From Rugosimonospora africana (lineage in GTDB: Bacteria > Actinomycetota > Actinomycetes > Mycobacteriales > Micromonosporaceae), in NCBI RefSeq assembly GCF_016862975.1, contig NZ_BONZ01000115.1:1-37899 (forward strand): 37,899 nt of DNA, written 5' to 3'. This document shows, in pieces, positions 30,796 to 37,899 of this stretch (the stretch's first letter is position 1; each line of letters begins with the position of its first letter). The translations under genes and the position numbers were made by a program. The notes below the pieces were generated by a model. The model searched no databases and was not told the DNA's origin. It was given only the letters and a program-made list of their open reading frames with translations.

Positions 30796-31467
30796 GTGCT
30801 CGCCCAACCCGCTCAGTCGCTGACTGACTTCCTGCTCGGGCTCGTAGTCACCACGCTGACGATCCGGTTGCGCCGCCGACCGTGGGTGCCCCGGCCCTGG
30901 GTGTCGGCGTTCGGCTGGGCGGCCGTGGCCGCGCTGGCCGGTTCCGTGCACCACGCCGTCCTGGTGCGGTGGTCCCGGTGGGGAAGCGTGAGCTGGGCCA
31001 TCATCAGTGTGCTCGTGGTCGTCGCGGTGTCGTACATTCTCGCCGGTACGGTCGTCGAGGTGCTCGGTACCGGCCACGCGCGTACCTTCTGGTTGCTGCG
31101 CTCGATCGGCCTGGTCGCGTACGTCATGCTCGCTGCCACCGGCCATGCCGGGGTGGCCTCGATGATGTCCTGTGAGGGCCTGACCATGGCCAGCGTGCTG
31201 GCGCTCTGGTGCTGGGCGACCTACCGGCACCACCCGCTCGGCTGGCCGGTGCTCGTGGCGATCGGGGCCAGCGGCGCGGCCGGCGCGACCCAGGCGTTGA
31301 GCCCGGGCGTGACGCACTGGATCGATCTTGACCCGACCTCGACCTATCACCTCGCCCAGGTCGGCGGCATGCTGCTGCTCTACTGGGCGCTCCTGCGCGG
31401 CCGTTCCGAAGCCGACCTGTCCGGGGCTCCACAGGGCGAGCCCGGCACCGCGGTCCAGGCCGGCTGA
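30796..31467 (+). CDS. Polytopic membrane protein of unknown function (DUF6962-like)
   Basis: This 223-aa protein has about seven hydrophobic segments: DFLLGLVVTTLTI, VSAFGWAAVAALAGSV, WAIISVLVVVAVSYILAG, LLRSIGLVAYVMLAATG, MASVLALWCWATY, VLVAIGASGAAGATQAL and LAQVGGMLLLYWALL. The HHAVLVRW motif and conserved His/Trp pairs resemble a family I recall as DUF6962. GTG start; an ATG two bases earlier is in another frame. No strong ribosome site, so it may be leaderless. It is divergent from the TIGR04222 gene across the 16-bp repeats. Confidence 0.65.
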   Translation: MLAQPAQSLTDFLLGLVVTTLTIRLRRRPWVPRPWVSAFGWAAVAALAGSVHHAVLVRWSRWGSVSWAIISVLVVVAVSYILAGTVVEVLGTGHARTFWLLRSIGLVAYVMLAATGHAGVASMMSCEGLTMASVLALWCWATYRHHPLGWPVLVAIGASGAAGATQALSPGVTHWIDLDPTSTYHLAQVGGMLLLYWALLRGRSEADLSGAPQGEPGTAVQAG

Positions 31468-31494
31468 CCGGAGCCGAGAGACCGATCTAGCCCG

Positions 31495-31719
31495 TCAAGG
31501 TCCCTCGCCCGATTCGTTTGTCGATTGTGCGACAAAGCATTCGAGGATTTTTTTAAACCCCGGTCCGGGGATCACGGCCCACACGGACAGGCCCACCGCT
31601 GCTTCGAGGCAGATGACCTGGAACGTGGTCGGTTCCCCGGCGAAGCCTGCTAGAACCTGGGCAGCCGCCGCCAGCCCGGCGAGGAGCGCCGGTCGCAGCC
31701 ACTTGGGGCTCAGGTTCAT
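31495..31719 (-). CDS. Small membrane protein, unknown
   Basis: This 74-aa frame reads MNLSPKWLRPALLAGLAAAA, then a second hydrophobic segment (LEAAVGLSVWAVIPG) and a charged tail (TNESGEGP). Two short membrane helices are plausible. No clear ribosome site precedes the ATG. It converges with the membrane-protein gene ending at 31467 (27-nt gap). I do not recognise a family. The open frame extends upstream on the same strand, but that part looks like antisense of the next gene. Confidence 0.45.
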   Translation of the reverse strand: MNLSPKWLRPALLAGLAAAAQVLAGFAGEPTTFQVICLEAAVGLSVWAVIPGPGFKKILECFVAQSTNESGEGP

Positions 31720-31884
31720 GTCCCAGATTATGGAGGGGGCCGTCGATCTCTGAGGGGCGGGGATCAACCCGGGCCATGATCGGTGAATCGGCCGTTGACG
31801 TGCGGGGACTCCCGTAGGCCGCCGGATGGGGCAAACATCCGCATCTGAGGGTTTATCAGGTACAACCCGGGGCAACTGGGGCGA

Positions 31885-32364
31885 ATGGCGAAGATGTCCG
31901 AGTCTCCTCCAGCGCCGGCCGCCGCGACGGAGGCGGTCGGCGCGCACCCGGACGGCAACCGACCGATCGAGTCGCTGAACACCGCGGAGCTGATCCGCCG
32001 CGGGTCCGAACAACTCTCCACGCTGGTCCGCGATGAACTGGCCCTCGCCAGGGCGGAGATGATCGACAAGGCCGGTCACGCCGGCAAGAGCGCCGGACTG
32101 TTCGGCGGCGCCGGAGTGATCAGCCTGTACGGAGTGTTCGGGCTGCTGACCGGATGCGTACTGCTGCTCGCCCGGGTGATGCCCGACTGGGGCGCGGCCA
32201 TGGTGATCGGGGCACTGCTGCTGGCCATCGCCGGACTGATGGCCATCACCGGGCGCTCGCAGGTGAAGCAGGTGGGTGCGCCGGTACCGGAGGCGGCCGT
32301 CGACGGCGCGCGCCGCGACCTGAGCGCGGTCACCTCGGCCGTCGAGAGCCGGAAGAACCGATGA
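31885..32364 (+). CDS. Phage-holin-like membrane protein (DUF1469/holin_3_6 family)
   Basis: This 159-aa protein has a disordered N-terminus, the family helix LIRRGSEQLSTLVRDELALA, then AEMIDKAGHAGKSAGLFGGA. Two membrane helices follow (VISLYGVFGLLTGCVLLLA and AMVIGALLLAIAGLMAIT), with a polar tail. In actinobacteria this protein always precedes a DUF3618 gene, as here; the set is linked to envelope functions and not to phage lysis. GGGGCGA precedes the ATG; a second ATG lies three codons in. The stop overlaps the next ATG (ATGA). Confidence 0.88.
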   Translation: MAKMSESPPAPAAATEAVGAHPDGNRPIESLNTAELIRRGSEQLSTLVRDELALARAEMIDKAGHAGKSAGLFGGAGVISLYGVFGLLTGCVLLLARVMPDWGAAMVIGALLLAIAGLMAITGRSQVKQVGAPVPEAAVDGARRDLSAVTSAVESRKNR

Positions 32365-32705
32365 GTGCCGAGGGTGGCCTCGACCCGGCGTCGCTGAGCC
32401 TCGACCACCGCCGCGCCGCGTTGCGCGCCGAGATCGAGCAGACCCGGGCCGCGCTGGGCGAGACGGTCAGTGCGCTGGCCGCGAAGGCGGACGTCAAGGC
32501 CCGCGCCCAGGACAAGGCCGACGAGGTCAAGGCCAGGATGCGGGGAGTGGCACAGAACCGGTACAGCGACCTCGCCTACCGGGTCGGCCGCTCCCGGGAG
32601 CGGGTCTCCGGCACGGTCGGCTCGCGCTGGCCGTTGCTGATCGGGGCGGCGGCGGGCCTCGTCGTGCTGGCCGCCGGGCTGACCATCTGGCGCCGGCGGG
32701 GGTGA
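32361..32705 (+). CDS. DUF3618-family membrane protein
   Basis: This 114-aa protein has the DUF3618 core helix AEIEQTRAALGETVSALAAK plus ADVKARAQDKADEVKARMRG, and a single C-terminal membrane helix (LLIGAAAGLVVLAAGLTIW) with a basic end. The ATG overlaps the preceding stop. It probably acts as a membrane-anchored partner of the holin-like protein. Function unknown. Confidence 0.9.
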   Translation: MSAEGGLDPASLSLDHRRAALRAEIEQTRAALGETVSALAAKADVKARAQDKADEVKARMRGVAQNRYSDLAYRVGRSRERVSGTVGSRWPLLIGAAAGLVVLAAGLTIWRRRG

Positions 32706-32712
32706 GGTCGCG

Positions 32713-32976
32713 ATGAAGAAACAACTGCTGTACCGGCCGGTGGGCATGCTCGTCGGGGTGGCCGCCGGCGCCATCTCCGGGATGGTGGTCAAGCAGGTGT
32801 GGCGGCTGATTCCGGGCAAGGAGGGTACGCCGGACGCGCTGGACGAGGAGCGCGGTTGGGGCGAGGTGCTGGCCGCGGCCGCGCTCCAGGGGTTGGTCTT
32901 CGCGATCGTGCGGGCCGCGCTCGACCGAGGCACGGCCCAGGGGGTACGGCGGCTGACCGGTGAGTGGCCCGGTTAG
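32713..32976 (+). CDS. DUF4235-family protein
   Basis: This 87-aa protein has YRPVGMLVGVAAGAISGMVV with K-Q-V-W-R, then GWGEVLAAAALQGLVFAIVRAALDRG. This is the DUF4235 pattern of two helices, the first with small residues. It follows DUF3618 by 7 nt, completing the usual three-gene set. Its TAG directly abuts the stop of the convergent GNAT gene. Confidence 0.9.
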   Translation: MKKQLLYRPVGMLVGVAAGAISGMVVKQVWRLIPGKEGTPDALDEERGWGEVLAAAALQGLVFAIVRAALDRGTAQGVRRLTGEWPG

Positions 32977-33279
32977 CTACCGCGTCGGCCGTTCTGTGAC
33001 GTCCTTGTACTCGGGGTGGCGCTCCAGGAAGGCGGACACGAACGGGCAGACGGGTACGACCATCTGCCGTCGCTCCCGTTCCATCTCCAGTGCCTGCCTG
33101 ACCAGCACGCTGGCCACGCCCTTGCCGGCGAAGTCGGGCATGGTCTCGGTGTGCAGGAACACCCGGGCGCCGTCGTGACGGTCCCGGTACTGGATGATGC
33201 CGGCGACCGCATCGTCGGCGACCGCCTCGTACCGGTGTTGTTCGGGGTTGTCCCGCACGGTGATGTTCACGATCCCCAT
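32977..33279 (-). CDS. Small GNAT N-acetyltransferase (YidJ/COG2388 type)
   Basis: This 100-aa minimal GNAT has NITVRDNPEQHRYEAV, GIIQYRDRHDGARVFLHTET, the acetyl-CoA loop PDFAGKGVASVLV and VPVCPFVSAFLERHPEYKD at the end. The length is typical of the short COG2388 group; the substrate is unknown. Convergent with DUF4235 with no spacer at all. Confidence 0.9.
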   Translation of the reverse strand: MGIVNITVRDNPEQHRYEAVADDAVAGIIQYRDRHDGARVFLHTETMPDFAGKGVASVLVRQALEMERERRQMVVPVCPFVSAFLERHPEYKDVTERPTR

Positions 33280-33333
33280 GCTGCCACGGGCCTCACGCGA
33301 TCACGGGCTCGACGCTGCCATGGGAGGGACCGG

Positions 33334-34110
33334 TCACTGCGCCAGGCCGGACGACGCCTTTCCGATCACCTGGATCGCGGTGCGGCGCGGAAGCAGGCGG
33401 CTCATCAGCACCGAGCTGACCCGCATCATCGCGCCGGGCACCGCCCGCGGGCCGCGGCCGAGCGACTTCAGGGCGGTCTCCGCGACGGTCTGCGCCGTCA
33501 CCGTCCCGGGTGCCGGACGCTTCATCGATTCGTGGTACCCGGGAGTGCTCACCGCACCCGCCACGCAGGCGAGCACGTCCACCCCGGTGGAACGCAGCTC
33601 GGCCCACAGGCTCTCGGCGAGGACGGCGCCGAACGCCTTGCTCGCCGCGTACCCGGCCAGTCCCGGCGATCCCTGGTTGCCCGCCAGCGAACTCATCACG
33701 ATGACGCCGCCGCTGCCGCGGGCGACCATGTCTGGCAGGAAGTGCCGGGCCAGCAGCAGGGGAGCTCGGCAGTTGAGGTCCAGCAGGGTCTCCAGCCGGG
33801 ACGGGGTCAGCTCCAGGAACCGGCTGACCGGCGCGTACGCGGCGTTGCACACCAGCGAACCGACGGCCTTGCCCTCGGCCGCGGAGAACACCGCGTCCAG
33901 ACCGTCCTTTGTGGACAAGTCTGCCGCGACCGGTACCGACTCCACCGGCAGCCGGCCGGCGAGCTCGGTGAGCGGCTCGGAGCGCCGGGCCACCAGGATG
34001 AGGTTGACGCCGCGCTGCGCCAGGCCGGTCGCGAACGCCGCCCCGATGCCCTCGGACGCACCGGCCACCACCGCCCACGGCCCGTACTTGCTGGCAAATC
34101 CGCTGTTCAT
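33334..34110 (-). CDS. Short-chain dehydrogenase/reductase
   Basis: This 258-aa classical SDR has cofactor motif VVAGASEGIGAAFA, an ADLSTKD acidic position, LVCNAAYA (NAA motif), VIVMSSLAG (catalytic Ser) and YAASKAFG (YxxxK). The ATG overlaps the upstream EXPERA-gene stop (ATGA), which fixes the start; in-frame codons further upstream belong to that gene. The C-terminal half (RRTAIQVIGKAS) is of the type seen in lipid-acting SDRs. The EXPERA neighbour may point to a sterol- or lipid-like substrate, but that is inference. Confidence 0.88.
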   Translation of the reverse strand: MNSGFASKYGPWAVVAGASEGIGAAFATGLAQRGVNLILVARRSEPLTELAGRLPVESVPVAADLSTKDGLDAVFSAAEGKAVGSLVCNAAYAPVSRFLELTPSRLETLLDLNCRAPLLLARHFLPDMVARGSGGVIVMSSLAGNQGSPGLAGYAASKAFGAVLAESLWAELRSTGVDVLACVAGAVSTPGYHESMKRPAPGTVTAQTVAETALKSLGRGPRAVPGAMMRVSSVLMSRLLPRRTAIQVIGKASSGLAQ

Positions 34111-34616
34111 GTCGTCACCAATCGTGAGAAGGGTCGGTCCCGGCGCATCCGCCAGATCATCGCGAGCGGGAACACCAGCCAGGCCAGGTTGGCGGCGAGC
34201 ACCATGCCGAAGTGCGGGGTCGCCCACTGCCCGAAGCGTTCCTGGCTCAGCAGGATCAGCACGTTGGACAGCATCATGCCGGACCAGACCAGCGCCGGGC
34301 CCCGGATCCAGTCCCGGCCGCGGATGAACGCCACGATGCCGGCGAGGTAGAACGGCCCGAAGAACAGCACATCGATCCAGATCGTCATCTTCCAGAACGG
34401 CGGCCTAGCCATCAGCAGCGGGTCCCACTTGTTGCCGTACCAGTGCACGAGGTCGACCAGTGGGTGCGGCGGCCAGACCGGGTACCGGAAGTGCCTCGTG
34501 TCCGGGATGGCGATCTGCTCCAGGTCAATGATGTACGTGACGAAACAGACATTGATCGCGAAGAACGCCACGAATATTGCGTCGTACCAACGGCGGCGCA
34601 GCGGCACATGATCCAC
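34107..34616 (-). CDS. EXPERA-domain (EBP/TMEM97-like) membrane protein
   Basis: This protein is about 169 aa from a GTG at 34616. Four membrane helices are visible: WYDAIFVAFFAINVCFVTYI, WIDVLFFGPFYLAGIVAFI, ALVWSGMMLSNVLILLSQE and FGMVLAANLAWLVFPLAMIW. The last two and the HWYG motif between helices fit the EXPERA fold, known from sterol isomerases and sigma-2 receptors. An open frame to 34715 (TTG) would add 33 unconserved residues and run into the A/T-rich promoter region, so the shorter form is preferred. It is translationally coupled to the SDR. Confidence 0.72.
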   Translation of the reverse strand: MDHVPLRRRWYDAIFVAFFAINVCFVTYIIDLEQIAIPDTRHFRYPVWPPHPLVDLVHWYGNKWDPLLMARPPFWKMTIWIDVLFFGPFYLAGIVAFIRGRDWIRGPALVWSGMMLSNVLILLSQERFGQWATPHFGMVLAANLAWLVFPLAMIWRMRRDRPFSRLVTT

Positions 34617-34686
34617 GCGAACACTCTGGCATGGTGGCGCCCCGATCGGTAGAGCGTCCACGTGGCTCTCGTCAATCAACTGGCTC

Positions 34687-34750
34687 TTGTTAATCGAGAC
34701 GAAGACTGCTATCAATATTAACTATCGAACATTAAGGTTTCTTTACTAAT
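34687..34750. promoter_or_regulatory. A/T-rich divergent promoter region (EXPERA-SDR / GH18)
   Basis: This is the most A/T-rich patch of the window. For the chitinase, TTGTTA (34687-34692) and TATCAA (34710-34715) stand 17 nt apart, though the distance to the GTG at 34779 leaves a 60-nt leader. The direct repeat CTATC (twice, about 15 nt apart) and AATATT could be regulator contacts. It also faces the EXPERA-SDR genes. Confidence 0.5.
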
Positions 34751-34778
34751 CGGCCAACCCGATGGGAAGGGGACAGCG

Positions 34779-36848
34779 GTGAGAGCAGCGATTCTCCCGG
34801 AATGGGGCCGCCAGCGGAGCGGGGACACCCGACCCGCCGTGCCCCGATCCGGATCCAGGCGGGCGCCCGCAGCGGCGCTGATCTGCGCGCTGGTCGCCCT
34901 CGCGGCGGCGGTACCGGCATTGCTCACGGGCAACTCCGCGGCCCACGCGGCAACCAGTGGCGGCGTGAAGATCGCCTACTACGACCAGTGGTCGATCTAC
35001 CAGAACGCCTACTACCTCAAGAACGTCGACACGTCCGGCGCGGCCGGCAAGCTCGACTACATGCTCTACGACTTCGAGAACATCGACCCGACCAACCTCA
35101 CCTGCTTCGAGGCGACCAAGGCGACCGACCCCGACCCGGGCGGGGAGAGCGATCCCAATGCCGGCGACGGCGCCGAGGATCAGTTCGCCGACTACCAGAA
35201 GACGTTCGACGCCAGCACCAGCGTCAGCGGCGTGGCCGACGTGTTCGGTCAGCCGATCGCCGGGAACTTCAACCAGCTCAAGCAGTTGAAGGCCAAGCAC
35301 CCCAACCTCAAGGTGTTGCTGTCCATCGGCGGCTGGACCTACTCCAAGTACTTCTCCGACGCCGCGAAGACGGCGGCCAGCCGGCAGAAGTTCGTCAGCT
35401 CCTGCATCGACATGTTCATCGCCGGCAACATCCCGGCATCCGGCGGGTACGGCGGCCCCGGCACCGCCGCCGGCATCTTCGACGGGATCGACATCGACTG
35501 GGAGTACCCCGGATCGAGCGGCGGACACCTGGGCAACCACGTCGACCCGACCAACGACCCGGCGAACTTCACCGCGCTGCTGGCCGAGTTCCGCAGCGAA
35601 CTCGACGCGTACGGTGCCGCACACGGCGGCAAGCACTACGCGCTGACCGCCGCCCTGCCGTCCGGCCAGGACAAAATCAAGTACATCCAGACCAACCGGA
35701 TCGGCCAGTACCTCGACTTCGGCAACATCATGACCTACGACATGCACGGCGGGTTCGAGCCGACCGGCCCGACGAACTTCCAGGATCCGACGTTCACCTC
35801 GCCCAACGACCCGATGAACCCGGTCGCGCCCGGCACCGGCAAGTACAGCATCGACGAGGCGATGAGGGCATGGACCCAGGGTGCCTCGGCGTACGGCATC
35901 CCGGGCGGTTTCCCAGCGAACAAGGCCACCATCGGGTTCCCGTTCTACTACCGCGGCTGGACCGGGGTACCGGCGGGCAGCAACCACGGCCTGTACCAGC
36001 AGGCCGCCGGCCCGTCGCAGGGGTACACGCTGTCCGGCAACGTGCCCGGAGTGGCGATGTACAAGGAGATCACCAACATCGTCGCCAACCCATCGGACAC
36101 CTTCTACGACCCGTTGACCCAGGCCGCCTGGTTCTACGACGGCAACACCCTCTACGTCGGCGACTCACCGCAGTCCATCAAGGCCAAAGTGGACTACCTG
36201 CACTGCAACGGGTACGCCGGCGCGATGATGTTCTCGCTGTACGACCTCGACCCGGCGACCACCCTGTTCAACGACGTGGTCAACGACGTCAACGGCAGCA
36301 CGGCGACCTGCGTCACGCCGTCCGGCAGCAGCAGGCCGAGCGTGTCGCCGTCGAGCAGCCGTTCGGCGAGCCCGAGCGCGAGCCCGAGCCGCACTCCGTC
36401 GGCCTCACCGACGCCGTCGCGCTCGCCCAGCCCGACACCGACCGGCGGCGGCAGCGGCGCGGTGGTCAACGGCGGCTTCGAGACCGGATCGCTGTCCCCG
36501 TGGACCGGGGCCAACTGCAGCGTGGTGGGCAGTCCGGTACACGCCGGCACGCACGCGCTGGCCGGCGCGGTGAGCAGTTCGGACACGGCACAGTGCTCGC
36601 AGACGATCGCCGTGTCGCCCGGACACACGTACACGTTGCGGGGCTGGGTGAACGGTTCTTATGTGTACATTGGAGTCACCGGAACCGGGACCTCCGACCC
36701 GAGCACCTGGACACCGGGTACTTCCGGGGCGTACTCCCAACTGTCGGTCGGGTTCACCACCGGCCCGTCGACCACCTCGGTCACCGTCTGGGTACACGGC
36801 TGGTACGCGCAGGGTGCCTACCACGCCGACGACTTCTCGGTGAGCTGA
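34779..36848 (+). CDS. Secreted GH18 chitinase with C-terminal carbohydrate-binding module
   Basis: This 689-aa enzyme is secreted through a long N-region and signal peptide ending near residue 57 (NSAAHA). The GH18 barrel (about 60-510) shows KVLLSIGGWTYSKYF and the catalytic FDGIDIDWEYP with D235, D238, D240 and the acid E242. Later come NIMTYDMHGGFEPTGP (Tyr/Asp substrate contacts) and GAMMFSLYDLD at the end. A Ser/Pro/Arg linker (about 515-560; SPSASPSRTPSASP-type) leads to a beta-sandwich module, GGFETGSLSPWTG onward, resembling CBM4/9 or CBM16. GTG start with AAGGGGA ahead. It ends in the shared terminator at 36870-36907. Confidence 0.92.
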   Translation: MRAAILPEWGRQRSGDTRPAVPRSGSRRAPAAALICALVALAAAVPALLTGNSAAHAATSGGVKIAYYDQWSIYQNAYYLKNVDTSGAAGKLDYMLYDFENIDPTNLTCFEATKATDPDPGGESDPNAGDGAEDQFADYQKTFDASTSVSGVADVFGQPIAGNFNQLKQLKAKHPNLKVLLSIGGWTYSKYFSDAAKTAASRQKFVSSCIDMFIAGNIPASGGYGGPGTAAGIFDGIDIDWEYPGSSGGHLGNHVDPTNDPANFTALLAEFRSELDAYGAAHGGKHYALTAALPSGQDKIKYIQTNRIGQYLDFGNIMTYDMHGGFEPTGPTNFQDPTFTSPNDPMNPVAPGTGKYSIDEAMRAWTQGASAYGIPGGFPANKATIGFPFYYRGWTGVPAGSNHGLYQQAAGPSQGYTLSGNVPGVAMYKEITNIVANPSDTFYDPLTQAAWFYDGNTLYVGDSPQSIKAKVDYLHCNGYAGAMMFSLYDLDPATTLFNDVVNDVNGSTATCVTPSGSSRPSVSPSSSRSASPSASPSRTPSASPTPSRSPSPTPTGGGSGAVVNGGFETGSLSPWTGANCSVVGSPVHAGTHALAGAVSSSDTAQCSQTIAVSPGHTYTLRGWVNGSYVYIGVTGTGTSDPSTWTPGTSGAYSQLSVGFTTGPSTTSVTVWVHGWYAQGAYHADDFSVS

Positions 36849-36869
36849 TTCGTCACGTCCGCGAAGACG

Positions 36870-36907
36870 GTGCGGTGGGGCGGAGTGAACTCCGCCCCAC
36901 CGCACCT
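36870..36907. terminator. Bidirectional terminator between convergent chitinase genes
   Basis: GGTGCGGTGGGGCGGAGT (36870-36887) pairs over all 18 positions with 36890-36907, leaving a 2-nt centre (a 4-nt or larger loop in practice). It stands 21 nt after the first chitinase and 27 nt after the second on the opposite strand, so it can serve both. Confidence 0.92.
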
Positions 36908-36934
36908 TCCCCCCGGGGAACCCCCGTGGATGGA

Positions 36935-37899
36935 TCAGGGCAGCGTGGCCAGGTGCGGCTTGACCGCGTTGGCGAACGCGTATCCGTTGGACGCGTCCCA
37001 GTTGATGGACCAGGTCATCACGCCACGGACGGCCGGCCAGGTGGATGGCGGAACGAAGCTTCCACAGTTGGTACCCCGGGCGAGGCAGTCCAGCGCCGCG
37101 TTCACGGTGGCCGGGGCGAGGTACCCGGCACCGGCCTGCGTCGAGGCGGGTACCCCGAGCGCGACCTGGTCGGGGCGCAGCGCACTCTGCAGCTGGATGC
37201 AGGCCAGGGCGGTCAGGAAGTTCTCGGTACCCGAGCCGTAGGCGAACATCTGGTCGCAGCCGAGCATCGACCCGGAGTTGTAGTACTGGGTCTGCACGAT
37301 GGTCAGGATGTCCTTGATGGACAGTGCCAGCTGGAAGTAGGCGGCGCCGGTCGACTGCATGTCGATGGTCTGTGGCGCCAGCGTGATGATGAGGCGGCTG
37401 CCGACCCTGCTCGACAGGGAACGCAGCGCCTGCGCCATATACGTCGGGTTGACGCCGTTCTCCAGGTCGATGTCGACGCCGTCGAAGCCGTAGCTGGTCA
37501 TGATGGCGTACACGCTGTTGGCGAAGTTCGTCGCCGCGCCGGAACTGGAGACCGAGACGCTGCCCTTCTCACCGCCGACCGACAGCACGACGTGCTGGCC
37601 CCGTGCGTGCAGGGTGGCGACATCGGCGCGGAAGTTCGCGTCGGTGTACCCGCCCAGCGCGGAGGACAGGCCGGAGTCCACGGCGAAGGTGACCGCGCCG
37701 GCCTGGCCGGGATCGGCGTTCGCGAACGCGACATCGACGACGTCATAACTGGTCGGCACGTCGGACAGGCGCAGCGGCCTGGCGGTGTTGGTGAAGTCCT
37801 GCCAGTACCCGGTCAGCTCGTGACGTGGCAGCGGGCCACTGTTCGGAGGTGGGCTGGTGGGCGGTGGGCTGGTCGGCGGGGGAGTGGTGGGTGGTGGGG
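36935..37899 (-). CDS. GH18 chitinase, 5' end outside the window (partial)
   Basis: The visible 320 residues start in a Pro/Thr/Ser linker of PPPTSPPPTSPPP type. The GH18 barrel follows: LTGYWQDFTNTARPLRLSDV, YDVVDVAFANAD, VVLSVGGEKGS, catalytic DGVDIDLENG with the acid Glu, then LAPQTIDMQSTG and GVMTWSINWD. The linker before the barrel implies an N-terminal binding module beyond the window edge. The frame stays open to the last base. A GTG at 37759 is not a real start since conserved barrel sequence precedes it. This ChiC/D-like (Streptomyces-type) enzyme is only distantly similar to the chitinase at 34779-36848, so the two are not a recent duplication. Confidence 0.9.
   Translation of the reverse strand, partial: PPPTTPPPTSPPPTSPPPNSGPLPRHELTGYWQDFTNTARPLRLSDVPTSYDVVDVAFANADPGQAGAVTFAVDSGLSSALGGYTDANFRADVATLHARGQHVVLSVGGEKGSVSVSSSGAATNFANSVYAIMTSYGFDGVDIDLENGVNPTYMAQALRSLSSRVGSRLIITLAPQTIDMQSTGAAYFQLALSIKDILTIVQTQYYNSGSMLGCDQMFAYGSGTENFLTALACIQLQSALRPDQVALGVPASTQAGAGYLAPATVNAALDCLARGTNCGSFVPPSTWPAVRGVMTWSINWDASNGYAFANAVKPHLATLP

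Noticed and set aside
29560-31350. Extension of the TIGR04222 gene by 258 codons upstream
   Set aside because: The upstream part is antisense to the plus-strand membrane protein and contains the 16-bp repeat array. A strong ribosome site marks the internal ATG at 30576.
31885-32976. Holin-like gene as evidence for a prophage
   Set aside because: The DUF1469/DUF3618/DUF4235 trio is a usual chromosomal set in actinobacteria, and no other phage gene is nearby.
1-37899. CRISPR arrays, insertion sequences, rRNA or tRNA genes
   Set aside because: No regularly spaced identical repeats with unique spacers, no transposase, and no full RNA gene was seen. The repeat arrays found are tandem and without spacers.

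Overview
The window is 37.9 kb of high-GC actinobacterial DNA with strong third-position G/C bias, GTG and TTG starts, and -10 elements that are rare or weak. The organism is most likely a member of the Micromonosporaceae. The hints are a DUF6244-type small protein at 29.2 kb, a mycothiol-dependent-isomerase-like (TIGR03086) protein at 20.5 kb, a TIGR04222 membrane protein and the DUF1469/DUF3618/DUF4235 trio. This is inferred from family content only; no 16S gene is present. No rRNA, tRNA, CRISPR array, insertion sequence or prophage was seen.

Region 1 (0.1-9.3 kb, minus strand). A LacI-type regulator with a perfect CAAACGTTTG operator lies upstream of a binding-protein transporter (lipoprotein, ATPase, two permeases). 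An IlvD/EDD-type sugar-acid dehydratase and a uronate-dehydrogenase-like enzyme follow. The gene junctions overlap or nearly abut, so this reads as one operon for importing a sugar acid or uronide and starting its oxidative breakdown. A 36-bp perfect palindrome sits inside the first codons of the ATPase gene. A membrane-anchored endonuclease/exonuclease/phosphatase-family enzyme ends the region.

Region 2 (9.3-12.7 kb, plus strand). This holds a DHDPS/NAL-family aldolase or dehydratase, then a secreted GH75 chitosanase with a CBM35-like module. Both are followed by strong hairpins.

Region 3 (12.86-21.8 kb). This is a complete-looking non-phosphorylative L-fucose operon: a 32-codon remnant of a fumarylacetoacetate-hydrolase-family gene, L-fuconate dehydratase, an RbsB/RbsA/RbsC-type importer, a RhaM-type mutarotase, an aldo/keto reductase (probable L-fucose dehydrogenase) and L-fuconolactonase. 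Most junctions are 1-17 nt overlaps. A GntR/FCD regulator lies downstream on the other strand. A 12-bp word with one mismatch is shared between its upstream region and the fucose operon's upstream region. No intact 2-keto-3-deoxy-fuconate dehydrogenase or diketo-hydrolase is present. The DHDPS-family enzyme of region 2 is therefore the best local candidate to finish the pathway by aldol cleavage.

Region 4 (21.9-30.6 kb). This holds a YbjQ-family protein, a GT4 glycosyltransferase convergent with an apparently C-terminally shortened XRE-AAA regulator, a secreted S53 (sedolisin-like) peptidase with C-terminal Ig-like and beta-sandwich modules, a trehalose-synthase-like GH13 enzyme, a small DUF6244-like protein and a TIGR04222 membrane protein.

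Region 5 (30.6-37.9 kb). Five imperfect 16-bp repeats separate two divergent membrane-protein genes. Then come a small membrane protein, the holin-like/DUF3618/DUF4235 operon, a GNAT, an SDR plus EXPERA pair, and two convergent GH18 chitinases around a shared 18-bp-stem terminator. The second chitinase runs off the window. Overall the window looks like a polymer and sugar scavenging locus (chitin, chitosan, fucose, uronates, protein).
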